Shown here in pieces: positions 8,219 through 15,361 of a stretch of DNA of 34,671 bases. This DNA comes from Candidatus Pelagibacter communis (GTDB lineage Bacteria; Pseudomonadota; Alphaproteobacteria; Pelagibacterales; Pelagibacteraceae), in the NCBI GenBank assembly GCA_001180065.1, contig CVSM01000148.1:1-34671 (forward strand), read 5' to 3'. Within the stretch, counting starts at the first letter, position 1. Each line of letters starts with the position of its first letter. The position numbers and the translations under genes were made by a program. The notes under the pieces are model-generated. The model made no database searches and was not told where the DNA came from. It saw only the letters and a list, made by a program, of their open reading frames with translations.

Positions 8219-9060
8219 AAAGTGTTTCAAAAAAAACTAAAGCCCAAGCTATGGGTATGCATACTGAAGTTTTAACTGGAAGAACGCAACAAAAATTCTT
8301 CAATCCTGATGAAGCTGAAAACTTTTATTATTTTGGAACATACGATGTTGATTTTAATAAAAGAACAGACCTAGATGTAAAAGATATGACCGCAGCAGAA
8401 GCAAATAAAGAAATAGATAATTTAATGAGTCAAGGTTATGGAACTATTGTTATTAAAAACCCACAAGGAAAACATAGTTTGGGAGTAGGAATATTAAATA
8501 AATTAAATTTAATTTTTGAGGGAAGTTTAGGATATTTTGGAATGGGTTCATGTGATGGTCCAATTGTTAGAATCAATGGAAGAGTTGGCTGGTCATGTGC
8601 TGAAAATTTAATGGCAGGTAAGGTTGTAATTGAAAAAAATGCTGGATCTTGTTTTGGAGCTGCTATTAGAGGTGGTGATTTAATTTGTAAAGGCAGTGTA
8701 GGTGCAAGAACAGGCATTGATATGAAAGGCGGCACGATAATTATAGGTGGTGATGCTGGCGCATTTACTGGATTTATGATGCAAAGAGGGAGAATTATAA
8801 TATTAGGAAATGTCGGGATAAATCTTGGTGATTCGATGTATGATGGGACAATTTTCGTAGGTGGAGAAATTGGTTCATATGGTAGTGATGCAGTAGATTC
8901 GGAGTTAACTAAGAGCGATCAAGATTGGTTAAGAAGAAAACTTAAGGTTGCTGAAATTGGTGAAAGTTTTGATGTGAGTAAAATGAAAAAAATTGTAGCA
9001 GGTAAGAAACTATGGAACTACGATAATTTGGAACCTACTGAGAAAAAAGGAGCAATTTAA
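8206..9060 (+). CDS. mgsB: GXGXG beta-helix subunit of split glutamate synthase / N-methylglutamate synthase
   Basis: A 284-residue protein beginning inside the last codons of mgsA. Residues from about 95 onward form the right-handed beta-helix seen at the C-terminus of GltB, with repeating glycine pairs about every 20 residues: GSLGYFGMG, GRVGWSCAENL, GSCFGAAIRGG, GSVGARTGI, GGDAGAFTGFMM, GNVGINLGDSM, GGEIGSYG. This domain has a structural role, holding the ammonia tunnel between the amidotransferase and FMN domains in glutamate synthase. In Rhizobium-type glx clusters and methylotroph mgs clusters it is a separate polypeptide, as here. The stop overlaps the next start (TAATG), so the three subunits are probably made in equal amounts. 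Confidence 0.87.
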   Translation: MANIKSVSKKTKAQAMGMHTEVLTGRTQQKFFNPDEAENFYYFGTYDVDFNKRTDLDVKDMTAAEANKEIDNLMSQGYGTIVIKNPQGKHSLGVGILNKLNLIFEGSLGYFGMGSCDGPIVRINGRVGWSCAENLMAGKVVIEKNAGSCFGAAIRGGDLICKGSVGARTGIDMKGGTIIIGGDAGAFTGFMMQRGRIIILGNVGINLGDSMYDGTIFVGGEIGSYGSDAVDSELTKSDQDWLRRKLKVAEIGESFDVSKMKKIVAGKKLWNYDNLEPTEKKGAI

Positions 9061-10478
9061 TGGCTAAGAAAAAAAAGAAAAAAAATGGTAAATTAAAAAC
9101 TAATGGTAACGTCGGTGGTAAAGCAGATGTTCACTTAAGTTCAAACGGTGGAAGAAACAAAAGCTTACTTGGTCATAATGCTATTTTTACGCCAGAGGTA
9201 ATTGATGACATTCATATTAAATCTCAGTTAGGCAGATACAGAATGCGTGGAATGGCATTAATGAAAAAAATTCCAACATTTGATGATCTAGTATTTTTAC
9301 CAGGCACACTTACAAGATTTGTAATAGAAGGTTATAGAGAAAAGTGTGAAACAAAAACTGTTATTGGACCAAGATGTGAAAATCCTATTGAATTAGATAT
9401 TCCAGTTTATATTACTGGTATGAGTTTTGGTGCATTATCTTATGAAGCAAAAACTGCATTAGCCAGAGGAGCAACAATGGCTGGTAGTGCAACATGTTCA
9501 GGTGAAGGTGGAATGATACCTGATGAGAGAAGATATTCAGAAAAATGGTTCTATCAATGTATTCAATCAAGATATGGTTTTAACCCACACCATGCACAAC
9601 TTGCAGATGGAATAGAGGTGTTTATTGGACAAGGACAAAAAGTTGGTATGGGTGGTCACTTAATGGGTCAAAAAGTAACTGATCAAGTTGCAGAAATGAG
9701 ATCATTACCCTCAGGTATTGACCAGAGATCTCCTGCAAGACATCCTGATTGGTTAGGTCCTGATGATTTAGCTTTAAAAGTAGAGGAACTAAGACAGTTA
9801 ACGAAAAATAAAGTGCCAATACAATTAAAATTAGGTGCATCAAAAGTTTATGATGATGTTCGTATGGCAGCTAAATGTGATCCTGATTCTATATATCTTG
9901 ATGGTATGGAAGGATCAACTGGAGCAGGTCCGCACATTGCTGCTGCTAATACTGGAATTCCAGGTATTGCGGCAATAAGAGAAGCTAGAAGAGCATTAGA
10001 TGATGTAGGAAAAACAGGAAAAGTTACATTAATTTATGCTGGTGGAGTAAGAGATGGAGCTGACATGGCAAAAGCATTGGCTTTAGGTGCAGACGCAATA
10101 GCTATCGGTACTGGTTCTATGATTGCACTAAACTGTAACAAAGATATTCCAGAAGCAAATTTTGAAAAAGAAATGGGAGTAAAAGCAGGTGAATGTTATC
10201 ACTGTCATACTGGAAGATGCCCTGTAGGAGTTGCTACACAAGATCCAAAATTAAGAGCAAGATTAAATCCTGATGATGCAGCATTGAGAGTTTATAATTA
10301 TTTACATTCAATGACTCTTGAAGCCCAGTTGTTAGCTAGAGCTTGTGGAAAAACAAATATACATTCTTTAGAACCTGAAGACTTAGCAGCGCTAACTTCT
10401 GAAGCATCAGCATTAGCTAAAGTACCATTAGCAGGAACAAACTATACTGTTGGAGTTGATAACTTTCACAAAATCTAA
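9060..10478 (+). CDS. mgsC: FMN/iron-sulfur catalytic subunit of split glutamate synthase / N-methylglutamate synthase
   Basis: A 472-residue TIM-barrel protein of the GltB central/FMN domain family. It has ITGMSFGALSYEAKTALARGA (substrate channel start), the GEGGMIPDERRYS segment, QLKLGASKVYDDVRMAAKC, DGMEGSTGAGPH, and the FMN phosphate-binding YAGGVRDGADMAKALALGADAIAIGTG. The cysteine cluster CYHCHTGRCPVGVATQ fits the [3Fe-4S] site of glutamate synthase. The N-terminus carries an unusual run of lysines (MAKKKKKKNGK). The subunit condenses channelled ammonia or methylamine with 2-oxoglutarate and reduces the imine. No GltD-like NADPH subunit occurs nearby, so electrons presumably come from ferredoxin or another donor. 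glxD is the alternative name. Confidence 0.88.
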   Translation: MAKKKKKKNGKLKTNGNVGGKADVHLSSNGGRNKSLLGHNAIFTPEVIDDIHIKSQLGRYRMRGMALMKKIPTFDDLVFLPGTLTRFVIEGYREKCETKTVIGPRCENPIELDIPVYITGMSFGALSYEAKTALARGATMAGSATCSGEGGMIPDERRYSEKWFYQCIQSRYGFNPHHAQLADGIEVFIGQGQKVGMGGHLMGQKVTDQVAEMRSLPSGIDQRSPARHPDWLGPDDLALKVEELRQLTKNKVPIQLKLGASKVYDDVRMAAKCDPDSIYLDGMEGSTGAGPHIAAANTGIPGIAAIREARRALDDVGKTGKVTLIYAGGVRDGADMAKALALGADAIAIGTGSMIALNCNKDIPEANFEKEMGVKAGECYHCHTGRCPVGVATQDPKLRARLNPDDAALRVYNYLHSMTLEAQLLARACGKTNIHSLEPEDLAALTSEASALAKVPLAGTNYTVGVDNFHKI

Positions 10479-10486
10479 AGGAATTA

Positions 10487-10888
10487 ATGGCAAAAAAGAA
10501 AAAAAACAAATCAAAATCAACTTCACTTCAATTAGGTAAGAAGAAAGAAACAGCTAGAGAAAAAATGATTGGTCAGTCAATTGGCTATCGATATGATGTA
10601 AATCTTTTACCTGATTATAAAAAAATGACTCCATTTTTAAAAAAATATGTAGAAGCGATGGGTTGGGATGATCTTAATTGGTTGGAAGATGTTCATATGG
10701 GTTATGAAGAAGGAAGACCTGCTGTATTTTGCAGAAATGCAAATGGATGGGTTACAATTCCATCATCAATTAAGTTACCAGACAATCAACAAGACAGAGA
10801 TATGATAGCAAGAGAACTTTTAGTTAAATTTCAAATGTCACCAAAACATCCTCTTGTTGATTTGAAAAAAGCATACTTAAAATTTTAA
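10487..10888 (+). CDS. Uncharacterised 133-residue protein co-transcribed with mgsABC
   Basis: I do not recognise this family. It begins 8 bases after mgsC with a good AAAGGA ribosome site, and a terminator follows at once, so it is the last gene of the mgs operon. The N-terminus is strongly basic (MAKKKKNKSKS, with further KKK and basic residues to about 28) and resembles the lysine-rich start of MgsC. The rest looks globular and soluble: YDVNLLPDYKKMTPFLKKYVEAMGWDDLNWLEDVHMGYEEGRPAVFCRN with many aromatic and acidic residues, then GWVTIPSSIKLPD and a C-terminal helix. There is no signal peptide, membrane segment or metal-binding cysteine cluster. A partner or assembly factor of the synthase is a reasonable guess from position alone. 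Confidence 0.75.
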   Translation: MAKKKKNKSKSTSLQLGKKKETAREKMIGQSIGYRYDVNLLPDYKKMTPFLKKYVEAMGWDDLNWLEDVHMGYEEGRPAVFCRNANGWVTIPSSIKLPDNQQDRDMIARELLVKFQMSPKHPLVDLKKAYLKF

Positions 10889-10916
10889 TTACACAATCTA
10901 AAGTTGATTCTTTTTT

Positions 10917-10946
10917 AAAACCTATTGTCAATATTAGGTTTTATTC
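10917..10946 (+). terminator. Rho-independent terminator between mgs operon and amt
   Basis: Perfect 8-bp stem AAAACCTA / TAGGTTTT (10917-10924 with 10935-10942) with a 10-base loop, running into TTTTATT on the plus strand. It lies 28 bases after the stop of the 133-residue gene. It implies that amt, starting at 11013, has its own promoter in the remaining spacer. That spacer is too AT-rich for me to call the promoter boxes with confidence. Confidence 0.65.
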
Positions 10947-11012
10947 AATTGTTTCGTTTGTAACAGCTATCGAAATTTTATAGGGTTTTAAAAACTAATA
11001 TGGAGAGAGAAT

Positions 11013-12413
11013 ATGACTGATCAGTTAACTGCTCTTACTACCATATTTACAGAATTTTACTACTGGGTCACGGTAGTACTGATGTTTTTAATTCACGTCG
11101 GATTCTGTATGTATGAAGTTGGAGCTTCTCGTTATAAACACCATCAACATACTCTTATGAAAAACACAATGCTGATACCACTGGTAACAGTAACTTGGTT
11201 TTTATTTGGTTGGTGGATTTACTGGGCTTTCCCAACAGGACCGGGATTAGCACCTTCAATTATGAATGAAAGTACCGCTCTAATTACAGATGACTCTGCA
11301 TTTAGTGCTACGTGGTACACTGCTACAAGTGAGTTGATGGCAATCAATTTAGGAGATCACATTTCTGGTGTCTTCTGGGCTGCTTTCCTACTCTTCTCAT
11401 GGACGGCTGCTTCCATTGTTTCAGGAGCAATTATTGAAAGAATAACAACTTTCGCATTTGGTATTTTAGCAATTGCGATTGGCTCTGTGTTCTGGACAAT
11501 TGATGCTGCTTGGGGATGGCACTTTGATGGTTGGATGTTAAAACTTTTAGGATATCATGATGCCTATGCGTCAGGAGTAATTCATGCAATTGCTGGTGGA
11601 TTTGCTTTAGGAGTTCTAATGGTTTTAGGACCAAGAATTGGAAAATTCTCATCAAGTGGTGAGCCAAGAAATATTGGACCAAGAAATCCTTGGCTAGTAA
11701 CAATTGGATTGTTTCTAATTTATACTGGTTTCTGGGGATTTTATGCGGCATGTAATATACCAATATTTGATCTTGGGCCTGAGTACGGTATGGAAGGTAT
11801 ATCTTATTGGACAGCAACAAACATATACGTAACCCCTACTACACTTAGTGGTATTACTTTTAACTTCTTGATGTCACTATCAGGAGGATTATTAGCCGGT
11901 TATTGGATTGCAAAAGGTGATCCTTTCTGGACATACTCTAGTGGACTAGCAGGTATCATATGTGCTTCAGCTGGAAATGATTTATATCATCCAATTCAAG
12001 CAATGATCATTGGTATGATCGGTGTTGTGATTTCATACAAACTACATTATTGGGTTGAGCGTAAGTTCAAAATTGATGATGCAGTTGGTGCAGTTGCAGT
12101 TCACGGTTATGCTGGATTTATTGGTCTAGTGATATGCGGTTTCGTTCTAAATGGTTATCCTTCATCTGGATACAGTGTGGGAGCTATGTGGGATGGAACT
12201 ACTTATGCAACAATTAACCCATTAGGACAATTCATAGGAGCATTAATAATGTTCGTAGTTCTTGGACTAATACCAGGCTATGTCATAGCTAAAGTTCTTC
12301 ACGGGATGGGCAAATTAAGAATTCCGCGGGAAGTAGAAATAGCTGGACTAGACTATGAAATGATGGAAACTGCTAAATCAGATGAGAAAGCAGTTGCATC
12401 AGCAACCAGGTAA
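11013..12413 (+). CDS. amt: Amt-family ammonium/methylammonium transporter (divergent)
   Basis: A 466-residue polytopic membrane protein with about eleven hydrophobic segments. The pore twin histidines are identifiable in GVIHAIAGG and AVHGYAGFIG, and GAIIERI corresponds to the conserved GA.AER of Amt proteins. The protein is not a close AmtB relative. The usual aromatic gate segment is replaced by FWAAFLLFSWTAAS, the region after TM2 is rich in tryptophan, and the C-terminal tail has GLDYEMM instead of the canonical GLD..EHGE. The start is supported by GGAGAGAG a few bases upstream. Its location between mgs genes and a type III glutamine synthetase suggests uptake of ammonium or methylammonium for this cluster. 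No glnK/PII gene is adjacent. Confidence 0.88.
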   Translation: MTDQLTALTTIFTEFYYWVTVVLMFLIHVGFCMYEVGASRYKHHQHTLMKNTMLIPLVTVTWFLFGWWIYWAFPTGPGLAPSIMNESTALITDDSAFSATWYTATSELMAINLGDHISGVFWAAFLLFSWTAASIVSGAIIERITTFAFGILAIAIGSVFWTIDAAWGWHFDGWMLKLLGYHDAYASGVIHAIAGGFALGVLMVLGPRIGKFSSSGEPRNIGPRNPWLVTIGLFLIYTGFWGFYAACNIPIFDLGPEYGMEGISYWTATNIYVTPTTLSGITFNFLMSLSGGLLAGYWIAKGDPFWTYSSGLAGIICASAGNDLYHPIQAMIIGMIGVVISYKLHYWVERKFKIDDAVGAVAVHGYAGFIGLVICGFVLNGYPSSGYSVGAMWDGTTYATINPLGQFIGALIMFVVLGLIPGYVIAKVLHGMGKLRIPREVEIAGLDYEMMETAKSDEKAVASATR

Positions 12414-12424
12414 AGGAGTAATAT

Positions 12425-12655
12425 ATGGCGACAGTTACAAATTGGATTGATCACCTAAACAAACCAGCAGAAGAAGTTGTTGGTGCTGTTTATCCTGGTG
12501 CTGGATCTAGTGAAGGTATACTTGTTATACTGGCTATACTTTTATGGGTTGGTTGGACTGTTTTAACTGCCAAATCTGAGAGCGATGAGCTTGACAGATT
12601 GGGTAGAAAAAGACATGGTCCAAATGACCATAAAAGCAACATTACCGATTGGTAA
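12425..12655 (+). CDS. Small single-pass membrane protein following amt
   Basis: A 76-residue protein starting 11 bases after amt with an AAAGGAG ribosome site at ideal spacing. One hydrophobic segment is visible (about residues 29-47, ILVILAILLWVGWTVLTA), preceded by a short soluble N-terminus with a Gly/Ala/Pro-rich stretch and followed by a charged tail (KSESDELDRLGRKRHG). By the positive-inside rule the tail is probably cytoplasmic. I do not recognise the family. Tight coupling to amt and the terminator immediately after it argue for a two-gene unit, so it may assist or regulate the transporter. That is inference from position. Confidence 0.78.
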   Translation: MATVTNWIDHLNKPAEEVVGAVYPGAGSSEGILVILAILLWVGWTVLTAKSESDELDRLGRKRHGPNDHKSNITDW

Positions 12656-12673
12656 TTTAAACTAAAAAAATTT

Positions 12674-12707
12674 GGGCACTGTGATAAGCAGTGCCCATTT
12701 TTATTTC
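12674..12707 (+). terminator. Strong rho-independent terminator after the amt unit
   Basis: Perfect 8-bp GC-rich stem GGGCACTG / CAGTGCCC (12674-12681 with 12689-12696), 7-base loop TGATAAG, and tail ATTTTTATTT. It is the clearest terminator on the plus strand and lies 19 bases after the 76-residue gene. The next small gene starts only about ten bases beyond the tail. Confidence 0.9.
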
Positions 12708-12717
12708 TTTACTAATA

Positions 12718-12876
12718 ATGTCTGAAGAAGATAATAAGAACGAAGAATTAAGACCAACCAAAATGCGTGGTGTGGTTTTTCCTAAAGCAAAGTATGGTGT
12801 AATTATTGCAATTATAATAATTATCTGTGTTAATTTGATTTTATATAAAGAAACAATTTTTTCTTTTTTTAAATAA
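12718..12876 (+). CDS. Small membrane protein, 52 residues
   Basis: An ATG at 12718 opens a 52-residue frame. A longer frame from a GTG at 12691 is rejected because that codon lies in the terminator stem. The protein has a charged N-terminus (SEEDNKNEELRPTKMRG) and one strongly hydrophobic stretch (about 30-43, YGVIIAIIIIICVNLIL), with a short basic-aromatic C-terminus. No clear Shine-Dalgarno sequence is present. It lies between the terminator and the GTG of the type III glutamine synthetase gene, 17 bases away. I do not recognise a family. The amino acid pattern looks like a real small membrane protein, but AT-rich sequence can produce such frames by chance. Confidence 0.5.
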   Translation: MSEEDNKNEELRPTKMRGVVFPKAKYGVIIAIIIIICVNLILYKETIFSFFK

Positions 12877-12893
12877 CTATGTTAGTTTAATTT

Positions 12894-14219
12894 GTGCCAA
12901 AAAATTTATTTAAAATTGCTAAAGAAAAAAAGATTAAATATTTTTTAATTAGTTTTGTTGATCTATTTGGGGTTTTAAGATCAAAATTAGTCCCGGCACA
13001 TGCAATAAAGGAAATGCAAGAAACTGGTGCCGGGTTTGCCGGGTTTGCTGCATGGTTAGATATGACACCTGCAGACTCAGACATGTTTGGAATTCCAGAT
13101 CCTGATAGTCTAATTCAATTACCTTGGAATAAGGAAGTAGGTTGGCTTGCATCAGATCTTTGGATGAATGGTAAACCAGTAGAAGCCTCACCAAGAGTGA
13201 TGTTAAAGAAACAAATCAAAAAACTCTCAAAACATGGTCTAGTCATGAAATCTGGAGTAGAATGTGAATATTTTCTAATATCTCCTGATGGAAATTCAAT
13301 TGCAGATCCAAGAGATACTCAATCAAAACCTTGTTACGATCAATCAGCGTTAATGAGAAGATATGACTTAATAAAAGAAATTTGTGATTGTATGATTGAG
13401 ATGGGATGGGGTCCTTATCAAAATGATCACGAGGATGCTAATGGTCAATTTGAAATGAATTGGGATTACTCAGATTGTTTAAAGACAGCAGACAGACATA
13501 CATTCTTTAAGTACATGGTAAAAACTATTTCTGAAAAACATGGCTTAAGAGCAACGTTTATGCCTAAACCATTTGAAAATTTAACTGGAAATGGTTGTCA
13601 TGCCCACATTTCTGTTTGGGATGGTAAAAAAAATAAATTTTTGGATAAATCTAATGAATTAGGACTTAGCAAAATGGCATATAATTTTTTAGGTGGAGTA
13701 ATAAAGCACGCTTCATCTTTATCTGCTTTTTTTAACCCTACAATTAATAGTTATAGAAGAATCAATGCACCTCCAACAAAATCAGGGGCATCGTGGTCAC
13801 CGAGTAGTATATCTTACACTGGTAATAACAGAACTCATATGATTAGAATTCCTGACCCAGGAAGGTTTGAATTAAGATTAATGGATGGATCGGCTAATCC
13901 CTATTTACTTCAAGCGAGTGTTCTTGCAGCTGGAATAAACGGTATTAAAAATAAGATAGATCCTGGTAAACCTCTAAATTGTAATATGTACGAAGATTTT
14001 GCCAAATATCCAAATCTCCCAAAACTTCCTGATCAATTAGATCAATCTTTAAAACAATTAAAACAAAATAAAGAGATGAACGATGCATTTGGTGATGATG
14101 TAATCAATAGTTATATAAAGCTTAGAAGCACAGAAATTAAGGAATTTGATAATGTAGAGAAATTTGATAAGTCAAAACCTATTACTAAATGGGAAAGACA
14201 AAATACTCTAGATTGCTAA
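12894..14219 (+). CDS. glnT: Type III glutamine synthetase family protein (GlnT / gamma-glutamylmethylamide synthetase)
   Basis: A 441-residue ligase starting at GTG; the nearest upstream ATG is followed by a stop. The N-terminus KYFLISFVDLFGVLRSKLVP and GAGFAGFAAWLDMTP match the type III (GlnT) group, to which methylotroph GmaS belongs as I recall. Catalytic blocks are complete: GVECEYF (121-127), NDHEDANGQFEMNW (177-190), GNGCHAHIS (232-240), NSYRRI (285-290), NRTHMIRIP (312-320) and RFELRLMDG. The reaction is ATP-dependent ligation of glutamate with ammonia or methylamine. In rhizobia glnT lies with glxBCD; here the equivalent mgsABC lies a few kilobases upstream with amt between. GmaS is a serious candidate function, and sequence alone does not separate it from GlnT. 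Confidence 0.87.
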   Translation: MPKNLFKIAKEKKIKYFLISFVDLFGVLRSKLVPAHAIKEMQETGAGFAGFAAWLDMTPADSDMFGIPDPDSLIQLPWNKEVGWLASDLWMNGKPVEASPRVMLKKQIKKLSKHGLVMKSGVECEYFLISPDGNSIADPRDTQSKPCYDQSALMRRYDLIKEICDCMIEMGWGPYQNDHEDANGQFEMNWDYSDCLKTADRHTFFKYMVKTISEKHGLRATFMPKPFENLTGNGCHAHISVWDGKKNKFLDKSNELGLSKMAYNFLGGVIKHASSLSAFFNPTINSYRRINAPPTKSGASWSPSSISYTGNNRTHMIRIPDPGRFELRLMDGSANPYLLQASVLAAGINGIKNKIDPGKPLNCNMYEDFAKYPNLPKLPDQLDQSLKQLKQNKEMNDAFGDDVINSYIKLRSTEIKEFDNVEKFDKSKPITKWERQNTLDC

Positions 14220-14220
14220 A

Positions 14221-15354
14221 GTGAAAAGCTTAAAAATTCTTAAAAGCTGGAAATATAAAAAATTATTAAGAAATAGTAATTATAGTTTTAAAAGAAAATA
14301 TGTTTTAAAACATCTCCCCTCCTCATTGATCTCTAATGCCTATAAATCAATTTCAAGTTGGAAAAATTATAAAGCAACTCCTCTTTTATCACTTGATAAA
14401 TTAAAGAAAAATTTAAAATTAAATAATATTTTTTACAAAGATGAATCTAAAAGATTTCATTTGAAGTCTTTTAAGGCTTTGGGAGGAGCATACGCTGTAG
14501 AAAGAATATCTAGAGGAAGAAGAAATATTATTATTTCGTCAGCAACTGCTGGTAACCATGGTAGATCTGTTGCTTGGGGTGCAAAAAGATTAAATTTAAA
14601 GTGTAAAATATTTGTAAGTCAATATGTAAGTCAAACAAGAGTCCATGAAATACAAAAATTTGGTGCCGAGGTAATAAGGGTTAAGGGAAACTATGAAAAT
14701 TCTTTGCAAGAATGTAAAAGACTTTCAAAAAAAAATAATTGGCAAATTGTTCAAGACGTTTCTACCAAAAATTATAGATATATTCCTCAACTTACTATGG
14801 CTGGATATTCAATTATGATAAAAGAAATATCTAAACAAACAAATCATTACATAACACACATTTTCATTCAAGCTGGTGTTGGAGGATTAGCTGCAGGTGT
14901 AGTTGCTGGGGTAGCAAAATATTTTAAAAGAATTCCAAAAATAATTATTGTTGAACCTGAAAGAGCGGATTGTGTTCTTCAGAGTGTAAAAGCAAATAAA
15001 CTAAAAAAAATAAGAATAAAAAAAGAGAGTATTATGGGTGGAATGTCATGTAATGAAATGTCACTTGTTCCATGGCAAATATTAAAAAAAACTTCTGACT
15101 ATTGTGTATCTGTTGCCGACAATAATGTTGCTAAAACAACTGCAATGCTAAAAGACAAGAAGTTGAGCAAAGCCTCAATAATTGGAGGTGAATGTGCAAC
15201 TCCTGGAGTTATTGCTCTTATAGGTTTAGCTAACAATCTTAAGGCTAGGAAATTACTGAATTTGAGGGAAGATTCCAACGTTCTTGTCATTGGATGCGAA
15301 GGAAATGCAGATGTAAAACTTTATAAACAACTGTTATCTAAGGGAAGAAAATAA
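14221..15354 (+). CDS. PLP-dependent diaminopropionate ammonia-lyase-like enzyme
   Basis: A 377-residue fold-type II PLP enzyme starting at GTG one base after the stop of glnT, so the two are co-transcribed. The order of motifs follows E. coli YgeX/DpaL: TPLLSL, KDESKRFHLKSFKALGGAYA with the Schiff-base lysine at Lys85, SATAGNHGRSVAWGA, the QDVSTKNYRYIPQLTMAGY segment, AGVGGLAAGVVAGV as the phosphate glycine loop, IVEPERADC, and IGGECATPGVIAL near the end. DpaL releases two ammonia molecules from 2,3-diaminopropionate. Threonine dehydratase-like or other amino acid ammonia-lyase activity is possible. Position next to a nitrogen-assimilating ligase fits an ammonia-releasing catabolic role. The N-terminus is unusually rich in lysine and serine. 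Confidence 0.78.
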   Translation: MKSLKILKSWKYKKLLRNSNYSFKRKYVLKHLPSSLISNAYKSISSWKNYKATPLLSLDKLKKNLKLNNIFYKDESKRFHLKSFKALGGAYAVERISRGRRNIIISSATAGNHGRSVAWGAKRLNLKCKIFVSQYVSQTRVHEIQKFGAEVIRVKGNYENSLQECKRLSKKNNWQIVQDVSTKNYRYIPQLTMAGYSIMIKEISKQTNHYITHIFIQAGVGGLAAGVVAGVAKYFKRIPKIIIVEPERADCVLQSVKANKLKKIRIKKESIMGGMSCNEMSLVPWQILKKTSDYCVSVADNNVAKTTAMLKDKKLSKASIIGGECATPGVIALIGLANNLKARKLLNLREDSNVLVIGCEGNADVKLYKQLLSKGRK

Positions 15355-15361
15355 TATTTAT

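Noticed and set aside
8436-8735. Antisense frame of 99 codons inside mgsB
   Set aside because: The proline/isoleucine-rich translation is what the reverse complement of glycine-rich beta-helix codons gives; it has no independent support.
10947-11012. Possible riboswitch or NtrC/sigma-54 site before amt
   Set aside because: No GG-N10-GC element and no multi-stem pairing beyond the terminator could be found in the remaining short leader.
12691-12717. GTG start extending the 52-residue protein by nine codons
   Set aside because: The codon lies in the 3' arm of the terminator stem, so the ATG at 12718 is the more credible start.
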